The notes under the pieces: model-generated
What the model saw: only the letters and a program-made list of their open reading frames with translations
Database searches by the model: none
Told to the model about the DNA's origin: nothing
In this document: one piece after another, positions 1 through 5,079 of the stretch
Numbering within the stretch: the stretch's first letter is position 1
Layout of the letters: each line of letters starts with the position of its first letter
Program-made: the position numbers and the translations under genes
IMG/VR virus record: IMGVR_UViG_3300035073_000022
Location: 1-48,445 of that record
From: a virus
DNA length: 48,445 bases
Strand: one strand, 5' to 3'

Positions 1-212
1 GAGCAGTCGTACGTGCGACGGACCTCGGAGTCCAAGTCCACGTCGAACCAGCCCTGGCAGGTCTCTGAATGAGGCGAGGCCGGGGCATGTGGGGTCTCCA
101 GCTCACGCTGGTTGTGCGGGGTGTCGGCGACTGTCCCCCAGACCCAGTCGTTGGTGAACACTCGCAGGCCGATTTCGACGGGCTTGCCGCCGACGATGAT
201 GTGCTGGTTCAT
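1..212 (-). CDS. Small protein of unknown function, truncated by the window edge (variant copy of 48140-48379)
   Basis: The start codon is at 210-212, just after an AGGAGGAACC ribosome-binding stretch. The frame is open to base 1. The protein begins MNQHIIVGGKPVEIGLRVF and is nearly identical to the first 70 residues of the complete gene at 48140-48379. Positions 1-125 match 48168-48292 exactly; six mismatches follow before the start codon. I read it as the same gene seen at both ends of a circular or permuted genome, in two variants. No domain is recognised. Confidence 0.8.
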   Translation of the reverse strand, partial: MNQHIIVGGKPVEIGLRVFTNDWVWGTVADTPHNQRELETPHAPASPHSETCQGWFDVDLDSEVRRTYDC

Positions 213-490
213 TGGTTCCTCCTGATGATGGATACTACCTGGGTGATCGTGTAACACCTGAACCCGAAGTCCATCTGGGGTTCGTTGCAGTCGAGCAGCA
301 TGTCCCGGACGACGTCGGGCATCCCACCCCCCGTCGCCTGGTTCAGCTCGTCGAGGGCTTGTTCCTTGCTCTCGTAGAGAGCGACAGCGTGGTCCTGCTG
401 GTCGTCCTCATTCCGGACGCTCATGACGAGCGCCCATGGTGCACCTGGTACCACCGTGAACTCCGGCTTCTGGAATCCCTCGTCGCTCAT
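209..490 (-). CDS. Small acidic protein of unknown function, absent from the variant at the right end
   Basis: A 93-residue protein (MSDEGFQKPEF...) rich in Asp, Glu and Gln, with no recognisable domain. Its stop overlaps the next start in the arrangement AACCAATGA, so the ribosome-binding site of gene 1-212 encodes its last residues (RNQ). The copy of this locus at 48376-48445 joins the upstream gene directly to the downstream one, so this gene is missing there. It is bounded on both sides by the same GGTTCCT motif, which suggests loss or gain by recombination between repeats. Confidence 0.75.
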   Translation of the reverse strand: MSDEGFQKPEFTVVPGAPWALVMSVRNEDDQQDHAVALYESKEQALDELNQATGGGMPDVVRDMLLDCNEPQMDFGFRCYTITQVVSIIRRNQ

Positions 491-819
491 TGGTTCCTCT
501 CTTCCTCATCTTGCTCGGTGTCCAGGGTCGTGATGAACACGGAGTCGCAGTCGATGTTCATGACATCAGACACCCAGCCATCCTCAGGCTGCAGGATGAA
601 CGCCCATTCGTAGTCCTCGTAGTACGGGGACCGGAACGGAGCCGGATCCTTGCCCTGGATTGTCTCGAACAGCACGTGTTCGGCCATCTTGAGCTCCACC
701 GCCCACATACAGGCGGCGATCCAGTCCCTCGCCTCGGACTCGGACTGGAACGCCGGGGACGACTGGATGTACATCTCATGGCCGTCGGGCTCCATGATGT
801 GGGCCTGGTAATACTTCAC
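487..819 (-). CDS. Small acidic protein of unknown function (GTG start)
   Basis: I choose the GTG at 817-819 because AGGAGGAACCAA lies immediately upstream. The longer frame to 891 would run through the neighbouring gene. The product (110 aa) starts VKYYQAHIMEPDGHEMY and ends DTEQDEEERNQ. No domain is recognised. Its last codons and stop overlap the start of 209-490, and its GTG overlaps the stop of 816-986, so the operon is translationally coupled. A variant of its 3' end is repeated at 48376-48445. Confidence 0.75.
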   Translation of the reverse strand: MKYYQAHIMEPDGHEMYIQSSPAFQSESEARDWIAACMWAVELKMAEHVLFETIQGKDPAPFRSPYYEDYEWAFILQPEDGWVSDVMNIDCDSVFITTLDTEQDEEERNQ

Positions 820-986
820 TTGGTTCCTCCTGTGTAGTCGCTGATGGTTGCGTTGCTGATCCAGTTGTGAGCCTGTTCGCTCGTCTTCCACGGTCCGGAC
901 ACCGGGATCCCGGTTCGGTCGTAGGTGAACACCCAGAACCCGGGCTGGTCGGCCCGGGTCCCGATGTAGAAGTCATCGGCGTTCAT
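816..986 (-). CDS. 56-residue protein of unknown function
   Basis: The reading frame starts at 984-986 (MNADDFYIGTRADQPGF...) behind an AGGAGGAACCG ribosome-binding site and ends at 816, overlapping the next gene's GTG by four bases. It contains WKTSEQAHNWISNATISDY, a composition like that of its operon neighbours. The evidence that it is real is the ribosome-binding site, the exact four-base overlap and the absence of any gap otherwise. Function unknown. Confidence 0.7.
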   Translation of the reverse strand: MNADDFYIGTRADQPGFWVFTYDRTGIPVSGPWKTSEQAHNWISNATISDYTGGTK

Positions 987-1315
987 TCGGTTCCTCCTGT
1001 GTGCTTGCGGAGATGGTGGATCTCACCGGGGAAGATCGTGTATCGAACCCCCAGGTCCTCGATCTGGACGAACCCGGGATCTTCGATCTGCTGGAGCAAG
1101 CCGATCGCCCCGATCGTGTGCCAGAACTCGCCCATCGTCGACAGGTTGTCCTCATCGACAGCCATGACGATCATGTGGTCGATGACCGCCTGTTCGGCGT
1201 CATCGAAATCCAGATAGAAGTCGTTGGTGAACGTGTCACCGTTGAGGAAGTCGTACTCGACCCCCCATGCTCGAGTGACACGGCTTACGGTCGGATCGTA
1301 CACGGGCTCATGCAT
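983..1315 (-). CDS. Small acidic protein of unknown function
   Basis: A 110-residue acidic protein (MHEPVYDPTVSRVTRAW...) with the start at 1313-1315 behind AGGAGGAACCA. It ends HTGGTE, residues encoded by the ribosome-binding site of the next gene, whose ATG its stop overlaps. The middle section (FDDAEQAVIDHMIVMAVDED) looks helical. No family is recognised. Confidence 0.75.
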   Translation of the reverse strand: MHEPVYDPTVSRVTRAWGVEYDFLNGDTFTNDFYLDFDDAEQAVIDHMIVMAVDEDNLSTMGEFWHTIGAIGLLQQIEDPGFVQIEDLGVRYTIFPGEIHHLRKHTGGTE

Positions 1316-1625
1316 TGGTTCCTCCTGGAATCTCGATGATGAAGAACATCGTCTCGCCGTCCATGAAACAGCACTCGCCCGGGACGGTCAGTCGGGTACG
1401 GATGTCAATCACGGCCTGCTCGTACAGCTCGGAGACAGACTGGTCGTGGGTGGCCTTGGTGGGGTCGGTGGTCTCGTCGAGGTCCTCTGCTCCCTCGTCG
1501 AGGATGGCCCGGGCTGCCTCGTTGAGGGCGGCCTGGGCGGCTTGGAAGGTGGCATGGACGCCACCCCAAGTGTGGACCCGGACGCCTGCGTAGGCGACCT
1601 GGTCGGTGCATGCGATATATGACAT
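1308..1625 (-). CDS. Small protein of unknown function, helical middle
   Basis: Start chosen at 1623-1625 (MSYIACTDQVAYAGV...) because CAGGAGACTG lies just upstream; the open frame continues to 1823 without another good start. The 105-residue product has an Ala/Glu-rich helical centre (FQAAQAALNEAARAILDEG) and ends IPGGTNA, overlapping the next start by eight bases. Function unknown. Confidence 0.75.
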   Translation of the reverse strand: MSYIACTDQVAYAGVRVHTWGGVHATFQAAQAALNEAARAILDEGAEDLDETTDPTKATHDQSVSELYEQAVIDIRTRLTVPGECCFMDGETMFFIIEIPGGTNA

Positions 1626-1626
1626 G

Positions 1627-1950
1627 TCAGTCTCCTGTCCTGGTATAGGTGCCCTGCGGCAAGATCCAGAATCGAGTCTCGACCTGGGTGTTGTCGTCCC
1701 ACAGGTCGATGTAGTCGTAGCCTCGCATGTTGGCGATCTCCTCGCAGACGGGGATCCGCTCGTCGACCTGGGCGTCGGTCTCGGGGTTCTCCGGATCGAA
1801 CCACAGGTTGTCGACGTCCTCACGGATAGCGTCTCGGGTCTCTTCCAACGTGTCGATCGGACCGACCTGGCTGATCTGATCGCGTGATCCGACGGAACGG
1901 GTGATGATTAGGTACATCCAGCCGTCGCTGGCGTGCTCTTCGATATTCAT
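1627..1950 (-). CDS. Acidic protein of unknown function
   Basis: A 107-residue, Asp/Glu-rich protein (MNIEEHASDGWMYLIIT...) starting at 1948-1950 with AGAGGAACCAGAC upstream. It contains the stretch DTLEETRDAIREDVDN followed by FDPENPETDAQVDER. It is one base away from the next gene. No domain is recognised. Confidence 0.75.
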   Translation of the reverse strand: MNIEEHASDGWMYLIITRSVGSRDQISQVGPIDTLEETRDAIREDVDNLWFDPENPETDAQVDERIPVCEEIANMRGYDYIDLWDDNTQVETRFWILPQGTYTRTGD

Positions 1951-1973
1951 GTCTGGTTCCTCTCTTGTTTGGG

Positions 1974-2351
1974 TTAGAACTGGACCAGTGGGGTCCAGTC
2001 GGTGACACCGAGATCCATGGCCATCCAGTCCTCGTCGAGGTAGAAGGCCATCTTGTCCGGGTCGAATCCGGGGATCAGCCCGTGGAATCCGGGCTGGATG
2101 AAGAACGAGGACTCGTCCTGCATGTGGAGGGTGATGGCGATACCGAGTCCCCAGGCCAACTCGATGGTGGACAGAACCAGCTCGTGGACCAGATTCTGGT
2201 CGTCGGCGCTCAGGTCGTAGATGGAGCAGGCGATCCAGTTGGCGGCTGCATCACGATCGACGGTCCGGTGGAGTGCATTGGTGCAATCCGGGCCGTCGTA
2301 TTGGACCGTGACGAACCGGTGGGCGGGGACGGGGTTCAGGATGGGAAGCAT
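1974..2351 (-). CDS. Protein of unknown function
   Basis: I place the start at 2349-2351 (MLPILNPVPAHRFVTVQYD...), directly after AGAGGAACCAACC. The open frame extends to 2438 but that part is Pro/Thr/Arg-rich, unlike a genuine N-terminus, and overlaps the upstream gene. The product is 125 aa and ends DLGVTDWTPLVQF. No family is recognised. Confidence 0.75.
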   Translation of the reverse strand: MLPILNPVPAHRFVTVQYDGPDCTNALHRTVDRDAAANWIACSIYDLSADDQNLVHELVLSTIELAWGLGIAITLHMQDESSFFIQPGFHGLIPGFDPDKMAFYLDEDWMAMDLGVTDWTPLVQF

Positions 2352-2364
2352 GGTTGGTTCCTCT

Positions 2365-2556
2365 CTACCACAGGTCGTGGGCGTTGTGGGTGTCCAGGAC
2401 GATCTTGGCTGCCTGGGCGGGGGTGTTACCGGCCTCATAGAGGGCGGCGGTGTCGTTGAGATCGGGAAGCTCCCAGAGGGCGAACCCGCACTTGGATGCG
2501 AGGATCCGGCTCACTCGGTCTTCCCAACGCTCGTAGGCTTCCTGGTCGTGACTCAT
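2365..2556 (-). CDS. 63-residue protein of unknown function
   Basis: Starts at 2554-2556 (MSHDQEAYERWEDRVSRIL...) behind AGAGGAACCAGAAC and ends LDTHNAHDLW. The C-terminal half (TAALYEAGNTPAQAAKIV) resembles a short helix-turn-helix-like segment, but it is too short to call a DNA-binding protein. It is the first gene after the 2583-2608 hairpin, so its level may depend on read-through. Confidence 0.65.
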   Translation of the reverse strand: MSHDQEAYERWEDRVSRILASKCGFALWELPDLNDTAALYEAGNTPAQAAKIVLDTHNAHDLW

Positions 2557-2582
2557 GTTCTGGTTCCTCTCATGATATAGGT

Positions 2583-2608
2583 GAGGGGGCCCCGGTTGGG
2601 GCCCCCTC
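2583..2608 (-). terminator. Hairpin between two operon genes
   Basis: Perfect 11-bp arms GAGGGGGCCCC (2583-2593) and GGGGCCCCCTC (2598-2608) around a 4-base loop. On the minus strand it is followed by ACCTATATC rather than a T-run, so it is more likely an attenuator or RNA-processing or stability element than a full terminator. It separates the promoter-proximal gene 2631-3032 from the rest of the operon. Confidence 0.6.
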
Positions 2609-2630
2609 GGTGTTGGTTGGGATTCGTGGA

Positions 2631-3032
2631 TCAGCTCGCCTGCTCGACGACCTTCTCGGTGTCCCACTTGGTGTTCTTGAGCCACCCGGCTTCGGCCTTG
2701 AGCTCGGCCATGGCCTGCTCGGCGGTGTAGTTGTCGTACCGACCCGGCTCCGGGGTGCGCTTGCCGTCGGCGACCAACAGGAGCGCCGAGCGGTGCTTGC
2801 TGTCATCACCGGAGACCCAACGGCCGCCCTTCGTCATGACGCCACATCCGCAAGCGCAGAGCTTGGGAGTGGAGGTGTTGCCCTTGCGGACGGTCAGGAC
2901 GAGGGTTTCGCCCACGAACTCGGGGTCGACACTGAAGATCTTGGCGAGCTGTGCCCGCTGGGAATCAGTGAGATCCGAGATCCGGACTTCGGGCTTGGAC
3001 GTGGTGGGCTCGGTGGTGGTGGACTTTGCCAT
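2631..3032 (-). CDS. C-x-C-G-C-G family small protein (paralogue 1 of 4)
   Basis: Start at 3030-3032 (MAKSTTTEPTTSKPEVR...) behind AGAGGAACCGAA; 133 aa. After an N-terminal helical part (LTDSQRAQLAKIFSVDPEF) it carries LCACGCGVMTKGG, then RWVSGDDSKHRSALLLVADG, KRTPEPG and a helical tail. The same order (helical head, C-x-CGCG, aromatic-x-G-x-D-S, KRTPE, helical tail) recurs at 3684-4031, 4153-4497 and 4626-4970. The three closely spaced cysteines suggest metal binding (inference). Similar short CGCG...PG-x-D-x-K proteins occur in actinobacterial phages; their function is not established. It is the first gene after the promoter at 3092-3121. Confidence 0.8.
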   Translation of the reverse strand: MAKSTTTEPTTSKPEVRISDLTDSQRAQLAKIFSVDPEFVGETLVLTVRKGNTSTPKLCACGCGVMTKGGRWVSGDDSKHRSALLLVADGKRTPEPGRYDNYTAEQAMAELKAEAGWLKNTKWDTEKVVEQAS

Positions 3033-3091
3033 TTCGGTTCCTCTGTTTCTGTTGACGCTCGCCGGGGGCCCGGTCGAGCGGGACTCCGTCC

Positions 3092-3121
3092 ATTCTAGCA
3101 CACGCCGATACGCTCTGTCAA
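3092..3121 (-). promoter_or_regulatory. Sigma70-like leftward promoter
   Basis: Read on the minus strand: -35 TTGACA (3116-3121), an 18-bp spacer ending CGGCGTGTGC, and -10 TAGAAT (3092-3097) with an extended TG. It lies about 60 bp upstream of the first gene of the leftward operon (2631-3032). The CGGCGTGTG spacer element is shared with the promoter at 44664-44693, and partly with 47641-47669. Confidence 0.8.
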
Positions 3122-3179
3122 GCCAACACGTATCGCCGTGAGTCTGCAGGTGACGGTGGACTGCAGATCGTGAAGGGCA

Positions 3180-3219
3180 CGGACTCGGTAGTCCGGTCGC
3201 AGGCGGACTCGGGAGTCCG
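3180..3219. repeat. Two iteron-like palindromes
   Basis: CGGACTCGGTAGTCCG at 3180-3195 and CGGACTCGGGAGTCCG at 3204-3219, start to start 24 bp apart. The second is identical to the three sites inside the replication gene at 41226-41297; the first differs by one base. They are probable binding sites for the initiator encoded at 40910-41665, serving either as a second origin or as control of nearby promoters (inference). Confidence 0.75.
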
Positions 3220-3466
3220 TATTCACCGCTGCTGACACATAGGGTGCCCTCTTAGATTTTCAGATTTGGACCTGGTTCTTGATCTGGAGCGGATTGCATC
3301 GGAGATGCCCCCCTAAACCCCCCCCAACCACGAGAGGACCCCACTAGCATAGCAGGCCTACCAACCGGGGGCAAGATAGGCCCTGAGCGGCCAGAAGAAA
3401 CGCCCCGCTTACCATTAGTAATTGAGACGATTACCTCTCTCGGGGGGTGTCGTGGTGTCAACAAGA

Positions 3467-3620
3467 GTTGCTCAGGTTGGTGTGGGACATTAGACGTGCA
3501 AGGGCGGGTCGTGACATGCTCGTGACCCACGCTCGCTTAGGTTGGTGGGGGGACAGACATCCATCTCTTTACCGGTAAAGTACGGGTTGACCCGTTGCCG
3601 ATATTGGTGAGAGGACAGAT
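3467..3620 (+). repeat. Three copies of a dispersed same-orientation repeat
   Basis: Copies begin at about 3467 (GTTGCTCAGGTTGGTGTGGG), 3531 (a GCTCGCTTAGGTTGGTGGGG form) and 3595 (a GTTGCCGATATTGGTGAGAG form). Further copies lie at 4070, 4536 and 47680, with a degenerate one near 5071. All point the same way and sit in leader or intergenic DNA of minus-strand units, so they are candidates for binding sites of a phage regulator. Confidence 0.6.
3567..3580. promoter_or_regulatory. Perfect 14-bp palindrome, possible operator
   Basis: CTTTACCGGTAAAG is exactly self-complementary. It lies between two copies of the dispersed repeat in a non-coding region. Size and symmetry fit a dimeric repressor site; no repressor gene is identified. 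Confidence 0.45.
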
Positions 3621-3630
3621 ATCAATTAAA

Positions 3631-3667
3631 GCCCTCTTCGAGGGCGGGGGGGCCATACGGCCCCCCC
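3631..3667 (-). terminator. Tandem terminator hairpins for gene 3684-4031
   Basis: Read leftward, the first hairpin has 9-bp arms GGGGGGGCC/GGCCCCCCC (3646-3667). The second has arms GCCCTC/GAGGGC with a GAA loop (3631-3645) and is followed by TTTAATT, the classic intrinsic terminator layout. Confidence 0.8.
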
Positions 3668-3683
3668 GTTATCCCCTCCACTA

Positions 3684-4031
3684 CTACTTGCGGTTCGCCT
3701 TGGCCTCCTTGCGGGCCTTGGCCTCGGCTTCGAGCTTGGTCAGCTCGGCCAACGCCTCTTCCGGTGTCATGTTATCCCACGAACCCGGCTCGGGCGTCCG
3801 CTTGCCCCTGCTCACCGCCAGGAGACCCGACTTGTAGATCGAGTCGTCCCCCGGGAACCAGGTCCCGTAGGTCATACGGCCGCAGCCACAGTAGCATTCC
3901 CGCTGCACCCTCGCCTCACCCTTGGTTACCAACGTGACCTCACCCGCCAGCTCCTCGAGGTCAACCCCGAAGATCTCGACGAGAGAAGCACGGTGGGCCT
4001 TCGTGAGGTTGGACTTGTTGTACTTCGCCAT
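3684..4031 (-). CDS. C-x-C-G-C-G family small protein (paralogue 2 of 4)
   Basis: A 115-residue protein (MAKYNKSNLTKAHRASLVE...). A helical head of about 35 residues is followed by ECYCGCGRMTYGTWFPGDDS, then LLAVSRGKRTPEPGSWDNM and a charged helical tail ending KARKEAKANRK. The CYCGCG and WFPG-x-D-S blocks are conserved with the other paralogues. It is transcribed alone: its own leader hairpin (4060-4079) lies upstream and tandem terminators (3631-3667) downstream. The ribosome-binding site is AAAGGAGAAAC. Function unknown; single-gene units with strong terminators suggest high or separately timed expression. Confidence 0.85.
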   Translation of the reverse strand: MAKYNKSNLTKAHRASLVEIFGVDLEELAGEVTLVTKGEARVQRECYCGCGRMTYGTWFPGDDSIYKSGLLAVSRGKRTPEPGSWDNMTPEEALAELTKLEAEAKARKEAKANRK

Positions 4032-4059
4032 GACTACGTTTCTCCTTTTGGTTGCCTAA

Positions 4060-4105
4060 CCTGGACATTGTTGCCCAGGTTGGTGTGGGATATTGCACCC
4101 AACAA
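4060..4105 (-). promoter_or_regulatory. Leader hairpin and dispersed repeat upstream of 3684-4031
   Basis: In the minus-strand RNA, CCUGGGC (from 4073-4079) pairs with GUCCAGG (4060-4066) around a 6-base loop. The dispersed repeat overlaps and extends rightward (4070-4095). The equivalent leader at 4524-4570 folds in the same way with base changes on both sides of the stem, which supports a conserved RNA or DNA structure. Confidence 0.55.
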
Positions 4106-4120
4106 GTGGGCCACGAAGAA

Positions 4121-4140
4121 AGCCCCCCATGCGGGGGGCT
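4121..4140 (-). terminator. Intrinsic terminator of gene 4153-4497
   Basis: 8-bp arms AGCCCCCC/GGGGGGCT with a 4-base loop, followed on the minus strand by TTTCTTCG. It lies 13 bp past the stop codon. Confidence 0.85.
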
Positions 4141-4152
4141 CCCTCCGATTCC

Positions 4153-4497
4153 TTACTTCTTCGCCTTCGCTGCCTTGCGTGCCTCGGCTTCCTTCTCCAG
4201 CTTCCTCAGCTCCTTGAGGGCCTGCTCCGGTGACATGGCATCCCATGCTCCGGGTTCCGGTGTCCTCTTGCCACGGCTGACCGCCAGGAGGCCTGCCTTG
4301 TACTTGCTGTCACAGCCGGGGAACCACGTGCCGTACGTCATGCTGCCGCACCCGCAGTAGCATGCCTTCTGGACTCGCGTCTCTCCCTTGGTGACCAGGC
4401 TGACCTCTCCGGCCAGATCCTCCGGTGTGCACCCGAAGATCTCGACCAGCTGTGCCGTCTGGGACTCGTTGAGGCTGGAGTTGGTGAATTTGGACAT
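4153..4497 (-). CDS. C-x-C-G-C-G family small protein (paralogue 3 of 4)
   Basis: 114 aa (MSKFTNSSLNESQTAQLVE...). It is closely similar to the product of 3684-4031: EIFG-x(n)-DLAGEVSLVTKGE, ACYCGCGSMTYGTWFPGCDS, AGLLAVSRGKRTPEPGAWD, then a Lys/Glu/Ala-rich helical tail ending KAAKAKK. A further Cys appears in FPGCD, giving four clustered cysteines. Monocistronic, with leader hairpin 4524-4544 and terminator 4121-4140. The ribosome-binding site is AAAGGAGAAC. Function unknown. Confidence 0.85.
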   Translation of the reverse strand: MSKFTNSSLNESQTAQLVEIFGCTPEDLAGEVSLVTKGETRVQKACYCGCGSMTYGTWFPGCDSKYKAGLLAVSRGKRTPEPGAWDAMSPEQALKELRKLEKEAEARKAAKAKK

Positions 4498-4523
4498 GGT
4501 TGTTCTCCTTTTTTGGTTGCCTA

Positions 4524-4570
4524 CCTGAGCGTAGGTTGCTCAGGTTGGTGTGGGGATGTTGACCCCAACA
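4524..4570 (-). promoter_or_regulatory. Leader hairpin and dispersed repeat upstream of 4153-4497
   Basis: 7-bp arms CCTGAGC (4524-4530) and GCTCAGG (4538-4544) around a 7-base loop, then the dispersed repeat GTTGCTCAGGTTGGTGTGGG running to about 4556. Compared with the leader at 4060-4105, the fifth base pair changes from G-C to A-U and the sixth from G-U to G-C, so pairing is kept. Confidence 0.55.
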
Positions 4571-4585
4571 ATGTATTCCATAAAA

Positions 4586-4609
4586 GGGGGGCCGGTCTCC
4601 CGGCCCCCC
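4586..4609 (-). terminator. Intrinsic terminator of gene 4626-4970
   Basis: 10-bp arms GGGGGGCCGG/CCGGCCCCCC with a GAGA loop in the minus-strand RNA, followed by TTTTA. A strong rho-independent terminator just past the stop codon. Confidence 0.9.
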
Positions 4610-4625
4610 AATTATGTCCTGAACG

Positions 4626-4970
4626 CTAGGCCTTCTTAGCAGCCTTGCGTGCGGCAGCTTCCTTTTCCAACTTCCGGAGTTCCTTCAGTGCAGCCTCCGG
4701 AGTGAGTGCGTCCCACGACCCAGCCTCGGGTGTGCGCTTCCCACGAGACACGGCGAGCAGGCCCGCCTTGTACTTGGAATCACACCCTGGGAACCAGGTG
4801 CTGTAGGTCTCCTTACCACACCCACAATAGCAAGCCTTAAGGACCTTGTTAGGTCCACTTACCGTGAGATGGAAATCACGCTCCAACTCCGTGGTAGGGA
4901 CACCAAACACGCGTGCGATGGTGGCCTTATCCTCGTCGGTAAGGTTGGCTTGAGGTGAGTAGTTAGGCAT
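4626..4970 (-). CDS. C-x-C-G-C-G family small protein (paralogue 4 of 4)
   Basis: 114 aa (MPNYSPQANLTDEDKATIA...). Motifs in order: RVFGVPTTELERDFHLTV, ACYCGCGKETYSTWFPGCDS, AGLLAVSRGKRTPEAGSWD, and a Lys/Ala/Glu-rich helical tail ending ARKAAKKA. It is the most divergent of the three adjacent paralogues in its N-terminal half, while the CYCGCG to KRTPE core is almost unchanged. Its upstream region contains the palindromes at 5019-5045, and it is divergent from the terminase gene. The ribosome-binding site is AAAAGGAGAAAT. Function unknown. Confidence 0.85.
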   Translation of the reverse strand: MPNYSPQANLTDEDKATIARVFGVPTTELERDFHLTVSGPNKVLKACYCGCGKETYSTWFPGCDSKYKAGLLAVSRGKRTPEAGSWDALTPEAALKELRKLEKEAAARKAAKKA

Positions 4971-5018
4971 TATTTCTCCTTTTTGTTAGGCCCGATTTAT
5001 CCCGGGGGTTAGGTTGAA

Positions 5019-5045
5019 CTAATACTAGGTATTAGGTGCACCTAA
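5019..5045. promoter_or_regulatory. Two overlapping palindromes in the divergent region, probable operators
   Basis: CTAATAC-TAG-GTATTAG (5019-5035) is a perfect 7-bp inverted repeat. TTAGGTGCACCTAA (5032-5045) is a perfect 14-bp palindrome sharing four bases with it. They lie between the leftward gene 4626-4970 and the rightward late region, where a repressor or early-to-late switch could act. No matching regulator is identified. Confidence 0.5.
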
Positions 5046-5079
5046 CGTCGCTGGGGCAACCGGACATTGTGCCGTATGG

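Larger units (their letters stand above)
3033..3683. other. Non-coding regulatory region, possible second origin or control region
   Basis: No convincing gene. It holds, in order: the leftward promoter (3092-3121); two palindromes matching the iterons of the replication gene (3180-3219); a relatively AT-rich stretch around 3240-3290; C-rich tracts near 3307-3330; three copies of a dispersed repeat (3467-3620); a perfect 14-bp palindrome (3567-3580); and two terminator hairpins (3631-3667) ending the transcript of 3684-4031. The open frame at 3252-3530 on the minus strand lacks a ribosome-binding site and has biased composition. Confidence 0.6.

Noticed and set aside
1-212. Terminal repeat considered as a true direct terminal repeat of a linear virion
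   Set aside because: The copies differ at six positions and then continue into different sequence; exact terminal repeats should be identical.
3307-3330. C-rich tracts considered as a G-quadruplex on the minus strand
   Set aside because: Only about three usable runs of three or more guanines with proper loops, so a stable intramolecular structure is doubtful.
3252-3530. Minus-strand 92-codon open frame in the left intergenic region
   Set aside because: No ribosome-binding site, biased Pro/Arg/Ser composition, and it lies across the C-rich tracts and a dispersed repeat copy.
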